From Candidatus Pantoea deserta (GTDB taxonomy: Bacteria; Pseudomonadota; Gammaproteobacteria; Enterobacterales; Enterobacteriaceae): a stretch of DNA of 64,000 nt. The first letter of the stretch is position 1. Each line of letters opens with the position of its first letter. The notes under the pieces were generated by a model, which was not told the origin of the DNA, did no database searches, and saw nothing but the letters and a program-made list of their open reading frames with translations. The stretch lies in the NCBI RefSeq assembly GCF_003813865.1, contig NZ_RMVG01000004.1:124001-188000 (forward strand). Reading direction: 5' to 3'. Of the stretch, positions 8,863 through 18,366 are shown piece after piece. The position numbers and the translations under genes were made by a program.

Positions 8863-10943
8863 GCCTGCCCCTCGTGCTGACTGTAGCGCTGGCGCAGCCG
8901 CTGACGAATCAGCTCCGCCAGGGTGTTAATAATCAGGGTAAAAACCAGCAGCATCAGCGCGCTGAGAAACAAAATGCGGTAGTGCGCGCTGCCAGCCGCC
9001 GCCTCTGGCATCTCAATGGCAATATTGGCGGAGAGCGCGCGCAGTCCGGAAAAGAGACCGCCTTCGCTCTGCGGCGTATTGCCGGTCGCCATCAGCACAA
9101 TCATGGTTTCCCCTACTGCGCGCCCAAAACCAATCATCAGCGCGGCGAAAATTCCGGCCGACGCGCCCGGCAGCACCACGCGCGTCAGGGTCTGCCACGG
9201 CGTCGCGCCCAGCGCCAGGGATCCCTGCCCTAGCGTGGCAGGCACGCTGAATAGCGCATCTTCCGACAGGGTAAATATCAGCGGAACCAGCGCAAACCCC
9301 ATCGCCAGCCCGGCGATCAGCAGGTTGCGCTGTTCATAGTGCGGCAGCCACTCCGACGCATCCCCCAGCAGATACGTCGGAACGATCAGCGTCGCCAGCG
9401 TGACGATCAGCAACAGCGGCAACAGCAGCATCACTTCCCCCCCCGGCTGCCGCCAGCGCGCCGGCAGATAGCGGCTGAGCGCGCCGCAGAGCAGCAGCGT
9501 CGCCGCCAGCGTCAGCGGCAGCAGCAGGACGCCCAGCAGCGCCTGGCTGATATGCGGAGCCAGCCACAAACCGGCAATCAGGCCGATCACCACGCTGGGA
9601 AGCGCGCCCATCATCTCGATTGCCGGTTTTACCCAGCGCCGCAGGCCTGGCGCCATAAACCAGGCGGTATAAATCGCCGCCGCCAGCGCCAGCGGCGTGG
9701 CGAACAGCAGAGAGAGCGCCGCAGCTTTCAGCGTCCCCACCACCATCGGCACAAAACTGAATTTCGCCTGATAGCTGTCTGCGGCGTTAGTGGACTGCCA
9801 GACCCAGTCGGGCGCGGGATAGTTTTCATACCAGATTTTCTGCCAGAAGCTGCGCCAGCTGACGTCCGGCCAGGGGTTTTTAATACGCAACAGCTGCCAG
9901 CTGCCAGCCCGCTCCAGCAGCAGCGCGTCGCCGCGCGGGGAAAAGGCGGCCTGCTCTACGCCTGGCGCAAGCTGACGTTGCAGAATCGGCCCAGGCTGCT
10001 TGCTGGCAAATATCTTCAGCGCTCCATCAGGATCCAGCGTGGCAAAGACGCGCCGCTGCGTTTCCGTCACGATCGCGGCGGTCGGGCTGCTGTCGGCAAA
10101 GGTGCGAATCTCATGCAGGCGCGGTCCCTGCGCGCCGGCGACAGAAAACCACTGCGTCACGCCGCGCCCATCCTGAATCAGCAAACTCTGTCCCCCCGCC
10201 AGCAGATGCAGGCTGCGCGGCGGCTGCGCCAGCGCGACGGTTTCGCGCAGCGTCGCACGGTCATCGCTAAGCTGCCAGACGCGCAGCGCCTTGCCTTCAC
10301 TGGCATAGAGCAGATCGCCCTGCGGCGACAGCAGCAAATGGTCGGCGTGCGCCTGAGGCAGCGCGACCGTTCGCGGCGCCTGCCGCTGCCCCAGCGTCAC
10401 AACATTCAGCCCCGTTTCGGTCAGCACAGCGATACGCCACTGGCTGTCGCTCAGCGTCGCCAGCGCCATGGCCTGCGCCGCGCCGCCCGCTATCCGCAGA
10501 GGCGTATCGCCAAGCGGATAACGCCAGGCGCCGTCGACGGGTTGCAGCAGCCTCAGCGCGCCTTCGGCATTGAGCAACAGCGTTTGCCGGTCGGCGCTGC
10601 TCGCCACCTGCTGCGGGATCGGCCGCAGCATCAGCGCCGGTTCGGCGGGCTGACCGTTAAGCGGGATAATTCGCGCCGCGCCATCCCGACCGATACGCCA
10701 TCCCTTGTCGCCCTGAATCCCCGTCGCCAGCGCCGGCTGGCGATCCCAGAGCTGCTGCGTCGCCTGCGGATAGAGCGCTGGCGCAGTAAACAGCGGCAGT
10801 ACCACCCAAATCAACCAGAAAAAGAGCAGCAGCATCAACAGCAGGATGGCGATGCCGCAGCATGTCACCAGACGCCGTGTGAAACGATCAATCGCGCGGC
10901 GGCGGCGATCGCTGAAATTAAGGGGGATATGGTTTAGGCTCAT
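8859..10943 (-). CDS. pstC: Phosphate ABC transporter permease, large PstC type with beta-propeller-like insert
   Basis: Inner-membrane permease of about 694 residues, more than twice classical PstC. An N-terminal TM helix is followed by about 350 residues of repeated beta-rich sequence with short YASEGKALRVW-like segments suggesting a WD40/TolB-like periplasmic domain, then six or so TM helices with the permease motif GRAVGETMIVLMATGN. The ATG at 10943 is preferred; a TTG at 11003 would add 20 residues, and neither has a convincing ribosome site. First gene of pstC-pstA-pstB, divergent from ppk. The propeller might replace or assist a binding protein, but that is speculation. Confidence 0.82.
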   Translation of the reverse strand: MSLNHIPLNFSDRRRRAIDRFTRRLVTCCGIAILLLMLLLFFWLIWVVLPLFTAPALYPQATQQLWDRQPALATGIQGDKGWRIGRDGAARIIPLNGQPAEPALMLRPIPQQVASSADRQTLLLNAEGALRLLQPVDGAWRYPLGDTPLRIAGGAAQAMALATLSDSQWRIAVLTETGLNVVTLGQRQAPRTVALPQAHADHLLLSPQGDLLYASEGKALRVWQLSDDRATLRETVALAQPPRSLHLLAGGQSLLIQDGRGVTQWFSVAGAQGPRLHEIRTFADSSPTAAIVTETQRRVFATLDPDGALKIFASKQPGPILQRQLAPGVEQAAFSPRGDALLLERAGSWQLLRIKNPWPDVSWRSFWQKIWYENYPAPDWVWQSTNAADSYQAKFSFVPMVVGTLKAAALSLLFATPLALAAAIYTAWFMAPGLRRWVKPAIEMMGALPSVVIGLIAGLWLAPHISQALLGVLLLPLTLAATLLLCGALSRYLPARWRQPGGEVMLLLPLLLIVTLATLIVPTYLLGDASEWLPHYEQRNLLIAGLAMGFALVPLIFTLSEDALFSVPATLGQGSLALGATPWQTLTRVVLPGASAGIFAALMIGFGRAVGETMIVLMATGNTPQSEGGLFSGLRALSANIAIEMPEAAAGSAHYRILFLSALMLLVFTLIINTLAELIRQRLRQRYSQHEGQA

Positions 10944-11093
10944 GCGGCTCTGAATGGAGAAGTAATTAGCCGCTATGTTGCCCGTAGCTGGTTGATAAGA
11001 CAACTATAGAGGTTGGACAAGCTTGCCATACTCTCGCCATAATGATGTCGGACACTGGTTCTTTAAGTCCTGCAAACGCGATATGGAGTCAGA

Positions 11094-13154
11094 ATGGGTC
11101 AGGAAAAGCTATATATAGAAAAAGAATTAAGCTGGTTATCCTTTAACGAGCGCGTTTTGCAAGAGGCGGCGGATAAAACTAACCCGCTTATTGAGCGCAT
11201 GCGTTTTCTGGGGATCTATTCCAATAATCTTGACGAGTTTTACAAAGTCCGTTTTGCCGACCTTAAGCGTCGCATTCTGATCGGCGAAGAGCAGGGTTCA
11301 CCCGGCCTGCCGCGTCACCTGCTGAAAAAAATCCAGCAGCGCGTGATGAAATCAGAACAGGAGTTTGACGGTCTCTATAATGAGCTGCTGCTGGAGCTGG
11401 CGCGCAACCAAATCTTTTTAATTAACGAGCGCCAGCTATCGCCTAATCAGCAGGTCTGGCTGCGCCATTATTTCAAACATGAACTGCGCCAGCATATTAC
11501 GCCGATTCTGATTAACCACGACACTGACCTCACCGAATTTCTGAAGGATGACTACACCTATCTGGCAGTAGAAATTATTCGTGGCGAAGAGATCCGCTAC
11601 GCGCTGCTGGAGATCCCGTCCGATAAGGTGCCGCGCTTTATTAATCTGCCGGCTGAATCTCCACGTCGGCGTAAACCCATGATTCTTCTGGATAACATTC
11701 TGCGCTACTGCCTTGACGACATCTTTAAAGGCTTTTTTGATTACGATGCGCTCAATGCCTACTCCATGAAGATGACGCGCGACGCAGAGTACGACCTGGT
11801 CACCGAGATGGAGTCGAGCCTGCTGGAACTGATGTCCTCCAGCCTGAAGCAGCGCCTGACCGCCGAGCCGGTGCGCTTTGTCTATCAGCGCGATATGCCT
11901 GACGCCATGGTCGAGCTGCTGCGCAATAAACTGACCATCTCCAACTACGATTCCATCGTACCGGGCGGCCGCTATCACAACTTCAAAGACTTTATTGGCT
12001 TTCCCAATGTTGGCAAGAGCAACCTGATTAACCGCCCGCTGCCGCAGATTCGCCATATCGGCTTTGACGGCTTCCGCAACGGCTTCGACGCCATTCGCGA
12101 CCGTGACATTTTGCTCTACTACCCTTATCACACCTTTGAACATGTGCTGGAGCTGCTGCGTCAGGCCTCATTCGATCCCAGCGTGCTGGCGATCAAAATC
12201 AACATCTACCGCGTAGCGAAACATTCGCGCATTATGGATGCCATGATGCACGCCGCCTACAACGGTAAAAAAGTCACCGTCGTGGTGGAGTTGCAGGCGC
12301 GTTTTGATGAAGAAGCCAATATTCTGTGGGCGAAACGGCTGACCGAAGCGGGCGTGCACGTGATCTTCTCTGCGCCGGGCCTGAAGATTCACGCCAAGCT
12401 GTTTCTGATCTCACGTCGCGAAGGCGAGGAAGTGGTGCGCTATGCCCACATCGGCACCGGCAACTTTAACGAGAAGACCGCGCGTCTCTATACCGACTAC
12501 TCGCTGCTGACCGCCGACGCGCGCATTACCAACGAAGTGCGCCGGGTGTTTAACTTTATTGAAAACCCCTATCGTCCGGTCAGCTTCGAGCATCTGATGG
12601 TATCGCCGCAGAACTCGCGCCAGATGCTCTACCAGCTTATTGATGCCGAAATCGCCCATGCGCAGCAGGGTAATCCCTCTGGCATTACGCTGAAAATTAA
12701 CAACCTGGTCGACAACGGTCTGGTCGATCGGCTCTACGCCGCTTCGGGCGCAGGCGTGAAGGTGAATTTGCTGGTGCGCGGCATGTGCTCGCTGATCCCC
12801 GACCTGCCGGGCATCAGTGAAAATATTCGCGTAATCAGCATTGTTGACCGCTATCTTGAGCACGATCGCGTCTATATTTTCGAAAATGGCGGCGAGAAAA
12901 AAGTCTTCCTTTCGTCCGCTGACTGGATGACGCGTAACATCGACCATCGCATCGAGGTGGCCGTATCCATCCTCGATCCACGCGTTAAACAACGTATCCT
13001 GGACATCATCGCTATTCTGTTTAGTGATACGGTGAAAGCGCGTATCGTTGATAAAGAGTTGGGGAACCGCTATGTTCCGCGCGGCAATCGTCGTAAGGTC
13101 CGCTCTCAACTGGCGATTTATGATTACATCAAGAAACTGGAACAGCCTGAATAA
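11094..13154 (+). CDS. ppk: Polyphosphate kinase 1
   Basis: Reversibly polymerises the gamma-phosphate of ATP into polyphosphate. 686 residues (E. coli 688). The autophosphorylated histidine is His433 in IHAKLFLI (E. coli His435) and the second essential histidine is His590 in LEHDRVYIF (E. coli His592). The N-terminal [15 protein letters not shown] segment and C-terminal KLEQPE are conserved. ppx follows after 3 bases, the usual ppk-ppx operon. The neighbouring divergent pst genes suggest that phosphate import and storage are linked. Confidence 0.98.
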   Translation: MGQEKLYIEKELSWLSFNERVLQEAADKTNPLIERMRFLGIYSNNLDEFYKVRFADLKRRILIGEEQGSPGLPRHLLKKIQQRVMKSEQEFDGLYNELLLELARNQIFLINERQLSPNQQVWLRHYFKHELRQHITPILINHDTDLTEFLKDDYTYLAVEIIRGEEIRYALLEIPSDKVPRFINLPAESPRRRKPMILLDNILRYCLDDIFKGFFDYDALNAYSMKMTRDAEYDLVTEMESSLLELMSSSLKQRLTAEPVRFVYQRDMPDAMVELLRNKLTISNYDSIVPGGRYHNFKDFIGFPNVGKSNLINRPLPQIRHIGFDGFRNGFDAIRDRDILLYYPYHTFEHVLELLRQASFDPSVLAIKINIYRVAKHSRIMDAMMHAAYNGKKVTVVVELQARFDEEANILWAKRLTEAGVHVIFSAPGLKIHAKLFLISRREGEEVVRYAHIGTGNFNEKTARLYTDYSLLTADARITNEVRRVFNFIENPYRPVSFEHLMVSPQNSRQMLYQLIDAEIAHAQQGNPSGITLKINNLVDNGLVDRLYAASGAGVKVNLLVRGMCSLIPDLPGISENIRVISIVDRYLEHDRVYIFENGGEKKVFLSSADWMTRNIDHRIEVAVSILDPRVKQRILDIIAILFSDTVKARIVDKELGNRYVPRGNRRKVRSQLAIYDYIKKLEQPE

Positions 13155-13157
13155 TCT

Positions 13158-14684
13158 ATGCCCATTTCTCATAAAAGTACGCCGAGACCGCAAGAATTTG
13201 CGGCAATCGATCTTGGCTCAAACAGCTTTCATATGGTCATTGCGCGCGTGGTCGACGGCGCGATGCAGGTGCTTGGGCGTCTGAAGCAGCGCGTGCATCT
13301 GGCAGACGGACTGGACAGCAAAAATCGCCTGAGCGAAGAGGCAATGGAGCGCGGGCTAAGCTGCCTGGCGCTGTTCGCCGAGCGTTTGCAGGGCTTTAGC
13401 GCCAGCAATGTGACCATCGTCGGCACCCATACTCTGCGCCAGGCGGTGAATGCGGAGGAGTTTCTGCAACGCGCGGCGGAGGTCATCCCCTACCCTATCG
13501 AAGTGATTTCCGGTCACGAAGAGGCGCGCCTGATTTTTATGGGCGTCGAGCATACGCAGCCGGAGAAAGGCCGCAAACTGGTGGTCGATATCGGCGGCGG
13601 TTCAACCGAGCTGGTTATCGGCGAGAATTTTGAACCGCAGCTGGTTGAGAGCCGCCGCATGGGCTGCGTCAGTTTTTCCCAGCTCTACTTCCCCAACGGG
13701 GAAATCAGCCGCGACAACTTCCGCCGCGCGCGCCTGGCCGCGACGCAAAAGCTGGAGACGCTGGCATGGCAGTATCGCCTGCACGGCTGGCAGTATGCGC
13801 TTGGCGCGTCGGGCACCATCAAAGCCGCATGCGAAGTGCTCCAGGCGATGGGCGAGAAAGAAAAAATCATTACCCCTGAGCGGCTGGACAAACTGTATGA
13901 CGAAGTCATTAAGCATAAGTCCTTTAGCGCGTTAAGCCTGCCTGGGCTGTCGGAAGAGCGCAAATCAGTGTTTGTGCCCGGTCTGGCCATTATTTGTGGC
14001 GTGTTCGATGCGCTGGCCATCCGCGAGCTGCGCCTGTCAGACGGCGCGCTGCGCGAAGGCGTGCTGTATGAGATGGAAGGCCGCTTCCGCCATCAGGATA
14101 TTCGCAGCCGAACGGCACAGAGCCTGGCGAACCACTACGCCATTGACAACGATCAGGCGCGGCGCGTGCTGGAGACAACCGATCAGCTCTATTTGCAGTG
14201 GCGCGATCAAAACCCAAAGCTGGCCAATCCCCAGCTGGCGGCGCTGCTGAAGTGGGCGTCCATGCTCCATGAGGTTGGGTTGACCATCAACCACAGCGGT
14301 ATGCAGCGCCACTCCGCCTATATCCTGCAAAATACTAACCTGCCCGGTTTTAACCAGGATCAGCAAACGCTGCTGGCCGCGCTGGTACGCTTTCATCGCA
14401 AAGCCGTCAAGGTTGAGGATCTGCCGCGCGTGACCCTGTTTAAGAAAAAACAGTTTTTACCGCTGCTGTTTTTACTGCGCCTTGGCACCTTGCTGAACAA
14501 TCAGCGCCAGGCGACGACGCGTCCCGACTCGCTCAAACTGACCACCGATGACGGTCACTGGACGCTGACCTTCCCGGCAGGCTACTTCAGCCAGAACAAT
14601 CTGGTGCAGCTCGATCTGGAGCGTGAGCAAACCTACTGGAACGAGGTGACCGGCTGGAAACTGACGCTGGAAGAGGAAGCCTGA
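13158..14684 (+). CDS. ppx: Exopolyphosphatase
   Basis: Processively releases phosphate from polyphosphate ends, opposing Ppk. 508 residues (E. coli 513), starting [20 protein letters not shown]. The actin-like ATPase fold shows phosphate loops [10 protein letters not shown] and [11 protein letters not shown], the catalytic acidic region around GHEEARLIF, and a C-terminal HD-like region with HRHSAYIL-type sequence. The E. coli C-terminal few residues are lacking, with no expected effect. Second gene of the ppk operon. Confidence 0.97.
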   Translation: MPISHKSTPRPQEFAAIDLGSNSFHMVIARVVDGAMQVLGRLKQRVHLADGLDSKNRLSEEAMERGLSCLALFAERLQGFSASNVTIVGTHTLRQAVNAEEFLQRAAEVIPYPIEVISGHEEARLIFMGVEHTQPEKGRKLVVDIGGGSTELVIGENFEPQLVESRRMGCVSFSQLYFPNGEISRDNFRRARLAATQKLETLAWQYRLHGWQYALGASGTIKAACEVLQAMGEKEKIITPERLDKLYDEVIKHKSFSALSLPGLSEERKSVFVPGLAIICGVFDALAIRELRLSDGALREGVLYEMEGRFRHQDIRSRTAQSLANHYAIDNDQARRVLETTDQLYLQWRDQNPKLANPQLAALLKWASMLHEVGLTINHSGMQRHSAYILQNTNLPGFNQDQQTLLAALVRFHRKAVKVEDLPRVTLFKKKQFLPLLFLLRLGTLLNNQRQATTRPDSLKLTTDDGHWTLTFPAGYFSQNNLVQLDLEREQTYWNEVTGWKLTLEEEA

Positions 14685-14722
14685 CAAGCCGGGCGCTTAC
14701 GCCCCTTTAACAGAAGCGAACC

Positions 14723-15319
14723 ATGATTAAACCTGAAAACTATTTTGCCGAGACTTATGGTCTGACGCCGACGCACTCTGAGGTGCTGTCGGCGCTGCCG
14801 CATCTTAATCCGGGCAAAGCGCTCGATCTCGGCTGCGGCAACGGCCGTAACAGCCTGTTTTTGAGCCAGAACGGCTTTGACGTCACCGCCTGGGACCACA
14901 ATCCCGCTAGCCTGGCGCGCCTTGAGCAGATTATGGCGCAGGAAGGGATAAGCAATATCCATCCGGAGCAGCGCGATCTTACCCAGACGCGCTTTAACGG
15001 CGGCTATACCTTTGTGCTCTCCACGGTGGTGATGATGTTTCTGCAACCGGAAACCATCCCGCAGCTGATTGCCGATATGCAGGCCAGCACGGTAAAAAAC
15101 GGCCATAACCTGATCGTCGCCGCGATGAGCACCGATGACTACCCCTGCCCGCTGGCTTTTCCCTTCACGTTTAAATCGGGCGAGCTAAGCCACTACTACC
15201 GCAACTGGCATATCCTTAAATACAACGAGCATGTCGGCCAGCTGCATAAGCGTGACGAGCAGGGCAACCGCATCAGCTGCCGTTTCGCCACGCTGCTGGC
15301 GCAGAAGGCCAGCCTGTAA
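14723..15319 (+). CDS. tehB: TehB-type SAM-dependent methyltransferase (tellurite resistance)
   Basis: 198-residue class I methyltransferase. The SAM-binding motif I is LDLGCGNGRNSLFL near residues 34-47, followed by an Asp in TAWDHNP and the conserved STVVMMFLQPE segment. TehB proteins methylate tellurite and other chalcogen oxyanions; in E. coli tehB follows tehA, which is absent here, so the cellular substrate is open. It ends at a strong terminator. Insertion between ppx and yfgG differs from E. coli, where yfgF sits there. Confidence 0.88.
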   Translation: MIKPENYFAETYGLTPTHSEVLSALPHLNPGKALDLGCGNGRNSLFLSQNGFDVTAWDHNPASLARLEQIMAQEGISNIHPEQRDLTQTRFNGGYTFVLSTVVMMFLQPETIPQLIADMQASTVKNGHNLIVAAMSTDDYPCPLAFPFTFKSGELSHYYRNWHILKYNEHVGQLHKRDEQGNRISCRFATLLAQKASL

Positions 15320-15320
15320 A

Positions 15321-15362
15321 GGGAGGCCGCACATTGCGGCCCGCCCTCCCTGCTCTTTTTTT
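15321..15362 (+). terminator. Intrinsic terminator after tehB
   Basis: A GC-rich inverted repeat (GGGAGGCCGC ... GCGGCCCGCCCTCCC with a bulge) immediately after the tehB stop is followed by TGCTCTTTTTTT. Confidence 0.85.
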
Positions 15363-15441
15363 AAACAGCGATTGATTTCACCGCGGGGTTATGACTAAAT
15401 GTTGTCATCGCCCGTTAGGGTCATTACAGGAAACACCTCGC

Positions 15442-15633
15442 GTGAACAGCGCCATCCCTTCCCGAAGACGTCCCAGAACCAGTTCCTTTACCCGGATCGT
15501 TTTACTGATTAGCTTTATTATTCTTGTTAGCCGCCTGATCTTTATCCTGCCTGCCGCCTTTGAGCATCATCAGCAAAAAAAAGCTGCGCCGGAGTCTGCG
15601 CCGTTGAGCACGACTATTCGCGACAGCCGTTAG
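15442..15633 (+). CDS. yfgG: YfgG-like small membrane protein (DUF2633)
   Basis: 63-residue protein when started at the GTG at 15442, the length of E. coli YfgG. A basic N-terminus (SRRRPRTSS) is followed by one TM helix, RIVLLISFIILVSRLIFIL, and a short polar tail beginning EHHQQKK, which resembles the E. coli tail. An ATG 51 bases upstream in frame has a GGGG close before it, but the added residues do not resemble the family. E. coli YfgG is a single-pass protein linked to metal tolerance; the function here is not established. The position between ppx and guaA is conserved. Confidence 0.78.
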   Translation: MNSAIPSRRRPRTSSFTRIVLLISFIILVSRLIFILPAAFEHHQQKKAAPESAPLSTTIRDSR

Positions 15634-15756
15634 CCTTTCGTGTTCTTTCTCTACGTCGCTTAAACGCAGCCTGAATAGCCGCTTGTTTTTTTGCGCCCTT
15701 TTGCGAGGCGAACCGCTACACTTCGTGCTGTAACTTTCAGACACAAAGGACTCGTT

Positions 15757-17190
15757 ATGTCTGCCTCGCATACTCAACGTTTAATTGAAATTCGTCACCG
15801 CATTCTGACGCTGCTGCTCAGTGAACCTGATTTAGTGGATGCGCTGCTGGAGAGAGCCTCCGAGCAGTCCCCTGAACAGCAACGTGAAAATGCGGCGCAT
15901 CAGGCTGAGCTGAAGCAGGACATCGATCGGCTGCACGCTGCGGACTTAGCCGATATTCTCGAAGCGCTGCCTGAAGAAGCCCGTCAGGCGCTGTGGCGTC
16001 TGGTTCCTGGGATAAAGCGCGGCCACGTGCTGGTCGAAGCGTCGGAAACCGTCTGGGCCAGCCTGACGGAAGAAATGAGCGACCGCGATATTCTGCAAGC
16101 CATTGAGCCGCTGGATATTGACGACCAGGTATGGCTGGCGCGCTATCTGCCGCGCGATCTGACCGGGCGTTTGCTGGCATCGCTGGAGCCGGGCCAGCGC
16201 GCTCGCGTACTCAGCGTGGTAGATTTCGACCGCGATCGCGTCGGACGCATCATGGACTTCAATATCCTGACGGTGCGCGCTGACGTGACGCTGGCTACGG
16301 TGCAGCGCTACCTGCGCCACAGGAAAAGCATGCCGAACGGTACGGATAAAATTTTTATCACCGATGAGAATAACCTGCTGCTGGGTGAGCTGCCGCTGAC
16401 TGACATCCTGCTTAATAAGCCCAAAAAGCGCGTGGACGAGGTGATGAACACGTCGCCCACTACTTTCCAGCTTAACGACAAGGCTGAAGACGCGGCGGGC
16501 GCATTTGAGCGCTATAACCTTATCTCTGCGGCGGTCATTGACGCCAAAGGCAAGCTCATCGGCCGCGTGACCATTGAGGATGTCGTCGATCTGGTCAACG
16601 AAGAAAATGAGAGCAATATTCGCCGGATGGGCGGCATTAGCCAGGAAGAGGATGTCTTTGCGCCGGTACGTAAAGCCGTGCGCCGCCGCTGGACATGGCT
16701 GGCTATTAACCTCTGTACCGCATTTGTGGCCTCGCGCGTGATTGGCCTGTTCGAAGACACCATTTCTCAGCTGGTGGCCCTGGCGACGCTGATGCCTATC
16801 GTCGCCGGCATCGGCGGGAATACCGGCAACCAGACCATCACTATGATCGTTCGCGCCCTGGCGCTGCATCAGGTTGAGCCGGGCAACTTCTCGTTTCTGA
16901 TTATACGCGAACTCGGCGTTGCGCTGCTCAACGGCCTGTTCTGGGGCGGCGCGATGGGGCTGATTACCTGGCTGATGTACGACAATCTGGAGCTGGGCGG
17001 CGTGATGATGCTGGCGATGATGCTGAATCTGCTGCTGGCGGCGCTGATGGGCGTCCTGATTCCGTTGATTATGACCAAATTAAAGCGCGATCCGGCCGTC
17101 GGCTCCAGCGTGCTTATCACCGCCATTACCGATACCGGAGGATTCTTTATCTTTCTCGGCCTGGCGACGCTGTTTTTACTGCATCACTGA
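15757..17190 (+). CDS. mgtE: MgtE-type magnesium transporter
   Basis: Inner-membrane Mg2+ channel gated by cytoplasmic Mg2+. 477 residues: an N-terminal MgtE_N helical domain (LHAADLADILEALPEE), two CBS domains at about residues 180-300 and a C-terminal five-helix pore with GIGGNTGNQTITMIVRALAL. The ATG at 15757 with AAAGGA eight bases upstream is chosen over an in-frame start at 15691. mgtE is absent from E. coli K-12 but common in Erwiniaceae. No M-box riboswitch was recognised in the short leader. Confidence 0.93.
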   Translation: MSASHTQRLIEIRHRILTLLLSEPDLVDALLERASEQSPEQQRENAAHQAELKQDIDRLHAADLADILEALPEEARQALWRLVPGIKRGHVLVEASETVWASLTEEMSDRDILQAIEPLDIDDQVWLARYLPRDLTGRLLASLEPGQRARVLSVVDFDRDRVGRIMDFNILTVRADVTLATVQRYLRHRKSMPNGTDKIFITDENNLLLGELPLTDILLNKPKKRVDEVMNTSPTTFQLNDKAEDAAGAFERYNLISAAVIDAKGKLIGRVTIEDVVDLVNEENESNIRRMGGISQEEDVFAPVRKAVRRRWTWLAINLCTAFVASRVIGLFEDTISQLVALATLMPIVAGIGGNTGNQTITMIVRALALHQVEPGNFSFLIIRELGVALLNGLFWGGAMGLITWLMYDNLELGGVMMLAMMLNLLLAALMGVLIPLIMTKLKRDPAVGSSVLITAITDTGGFFIFLGLATLFLLHH

Positions 17191-17708
17191 CCCTTATTTT
17201 TGGCCACGCAGGCCATGCAGTGCGCGTAGCGCTGTATGGCCTGTTGCACATTAAGCTGCCGCGTCACCTGCGCCAGATCCTGCGTCGCGGCAGGAATATC
17301 ATAGCTGCCGCGCTGGCTCAGCCACTCCAGCACATCTGCCAAATGCCAGATAGCCGTTTTACCGTCGTGCACCGGCAAGGGGAAATGCGGGCTGTGCGCG
17401 AGCATCAGCTTGCGCATATTTTGACGCGACACCCCAATAATATCCGCCACGTCGGTTAAGCCAACATAGTCGGGAGCCGCTTCCGTCAGCTGTGCGTCTG
17501 GAATGGCGCGCTGTACCGCTTTTATCGCGCCCTGAACCGCCTGCTGCGCGCTGACGGCCTCGCGGGTAAATTCCAGCGCGATTTTTCCCGGCACCCCCAG
17601 CCCTACCAGCGCATCGTCACAGCCTGCTTCAACCAGTCTTTCCAGCAGCTCCTCCTCCGCCAGCCGAGCCTCCGGCAGCTGAAAACGCAGCGTAAAAACA
17701 TATTCCAT
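17184..17708 (-). CDS. HTH DNA-binding protein, second gene of a conserved two-gene module
   Basis: 174-residue protein of unknown role. The N-terminal about 80 residues form an alpha/beta domain (EYVFTLRFQLP, AGCDDALVGLG). A MerR/excisionase-like helix-turn-helix follows: VGLTDVADIIGVSRQNMRKLM at about residues 82-102, then an AIWHLADVLEWL segment. This pattern suggests a regulator or antitoxin-like protein. It lies 9 bases after a 91-residue Cys/His-rich partner on the same strand, and a palindrome lies just ahead of that partner. Its stop overlaps the end of convergent mgtE. Toxin-antitoxin-like behaviour is a hypothesis, not a family assignment. Confidence 0.6.
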   Translation of the reverse strand: MEYVFTLRFQLPEARLAEEELLERLVEAGCDDALVGLGVPGKIALEFTREAVSAQQAVQGAIKAVQRAIPDAQLTEAAPDYVGLTDVADIIGVSRQNMRKLMLAHSPHFPLPVHDGKTAIWHLADVLEWLSQRGSYDIPAATQDLAQVTRQLNVQQAIQRYAHCMACVAKNKGQ

Positions 17709-17717
17709 ATGTGCTCC

Positions 17718-17993
17718 TTAATGCAGTTTGCGTAGCGCAATGCACTTATCCACGACTCGCCGCAGCGCCCGCGCGTGGTTGAAAGCATTGCGCGGCGTAC
17801 TCCAGATAACGGTGACGCAAAACTCTCCACAGCGGCAGGCTGGCGTGTGCGCGGGACAGTACATTTTGCCCCAGCCATGATGCCCTGCCGTCACTATTCG
17901 CCAGCCAAAGGCTTCGGCATAGCGCAGCGTTGTTTCTATATCCTTATCGGGGTGCCGTCTTCTTTCCGTCACAAACCTTACCTCTGCCGCCAT
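17718..17993 (-). CDS. Small Cys/His-rich protein, first gene of the two-gene module
   Basis: 91 residues from the ATG at 17993, or 84 from the GTG at 17972. The GTG is preceded by a good ribosome site, GAGGTAAGG, whereas the ATG directly abuts a palindrome with no Shine-Dalgarno sequence. The centre has HHGWGKMYCP followed by CRCGEFC, which could bind a metal; the end has WSTPRNAFNHARALRRVVDKC. Size and pairing with a DNA-binding partner resemble toxin-antitoxin operons, but no catalytic motif of a known toxin family is recognised. Function unknown. Confidence 0.6.
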   Translation of the reverse strand: MAAEVRFVTERRRHPDKDIETTLRYAEAFGWRIVTAGHHGWGKMYCPAHTPACRCGEFCVTVIWSTPRNAFNHARALRRVVDKCIALRKLH

Positions 17994-18013
17994 TGGTTGT
18001 CAACTGACAACCA
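17994..18013. promoter_or_regulatory. Palindromic operator candidate of the two-gene module
   Basis: TGGTTGTCA-AC-TGACAACCA: perfect 9-base arms around a 2-base centre, directly before the ATG of the small Cys/His-rich gene. Position and symmetry fit a dimeric repressor site, presumably for the HTH protein encoded next to it (inference). Confidence 0.65.
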
Positions 18014-18159
18014 TGAAAATGATTATATGCAAACAGCAGCATGCCTTAAATCATGAAAAACAGAGGAATTAAGGAAAACCCTGGAAGAAACGCCGCAAAA
18101 AATTTCATGCAGGGCCGGGTCGCGCGCCCTACACTTGCTTAAAACCAAAGGAGAAAAGC

Positions 18160-18339
18160 ATGTTTAAAACTGATGACTTAGTGCAGTCGAAAACGGGTGG
18201 CCCAAAGATGCTGGTGCTGCGAGTGGAAGGCGAAACCTTGTGGTGCGCGCGCGTGGATGACGCCACAAAAAAAGAGATTGAAGTAAAAGCGGACAGCGTT
18301 AACCTCTATCACGAAGATGGCGATTTCGGCGTTTGCTAA
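18160..18339 (+). CDS. YodC-like small protein (DUF2158)
   Basis: 59-residue protein starting MFKTDDLVQSKTGGPKMLV, with the GDxVxLKSGGPxMTV-like opening of the YodC/DUF2158 family and a WCARVDD segment near the middle. AAAGGAG lies 9 bases before the ATG. YodC proteins are small, acidic and of unknown function; some occur in mobile or stress-associated regions. It stands alone, convergent with the DUF3750 gene. A possible -10 (TACACT) is at about 18130. Confidence 0.75.
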   Translation: MFKTDDLVQSKTGGPKMLVLRVEGETLWCARVDDATKKEIEVKADSVNLYHEDGDFGVC

Positions 18340-18345
18340 GAAGTG

Positions 18346-18366
18346 CGCCGGGCAGTCAGCCCGGCG
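18346..18366. terminator. Hairpin between the YodC-like and DUF3750 genes
   Basis: Perfect 8-base arms (CGCCGGGC / GCCCGGCG) with a 5-base loop between two convergent genes, overlapping the last codons of the DUF3750 gene. No T-run on either side, so only a weak terminator candidate. Confidence 0.4.

Noticed and set aside
9339..10937. 532-codon plus-strand open frame over pstC
   Set aside because: Extremely Arg/Gln-rich antisense shadow with no domains; pstC on the other strand has clear motifs.
11023..11040. PHO-box-like repeat TTGCCAT-ACTC-TCGCCAT before ppk
   Set aside because: Spacing fits a Pho box, but only 5 and 4 of 7 bases match CTGTCAT; too weak to call.
15391..15441. Longer yfgG start at the ATG at 15391
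   Set aside because: The added 17 residues are unlike the family; the GTG at 15442 gives the E. coli length of 63.
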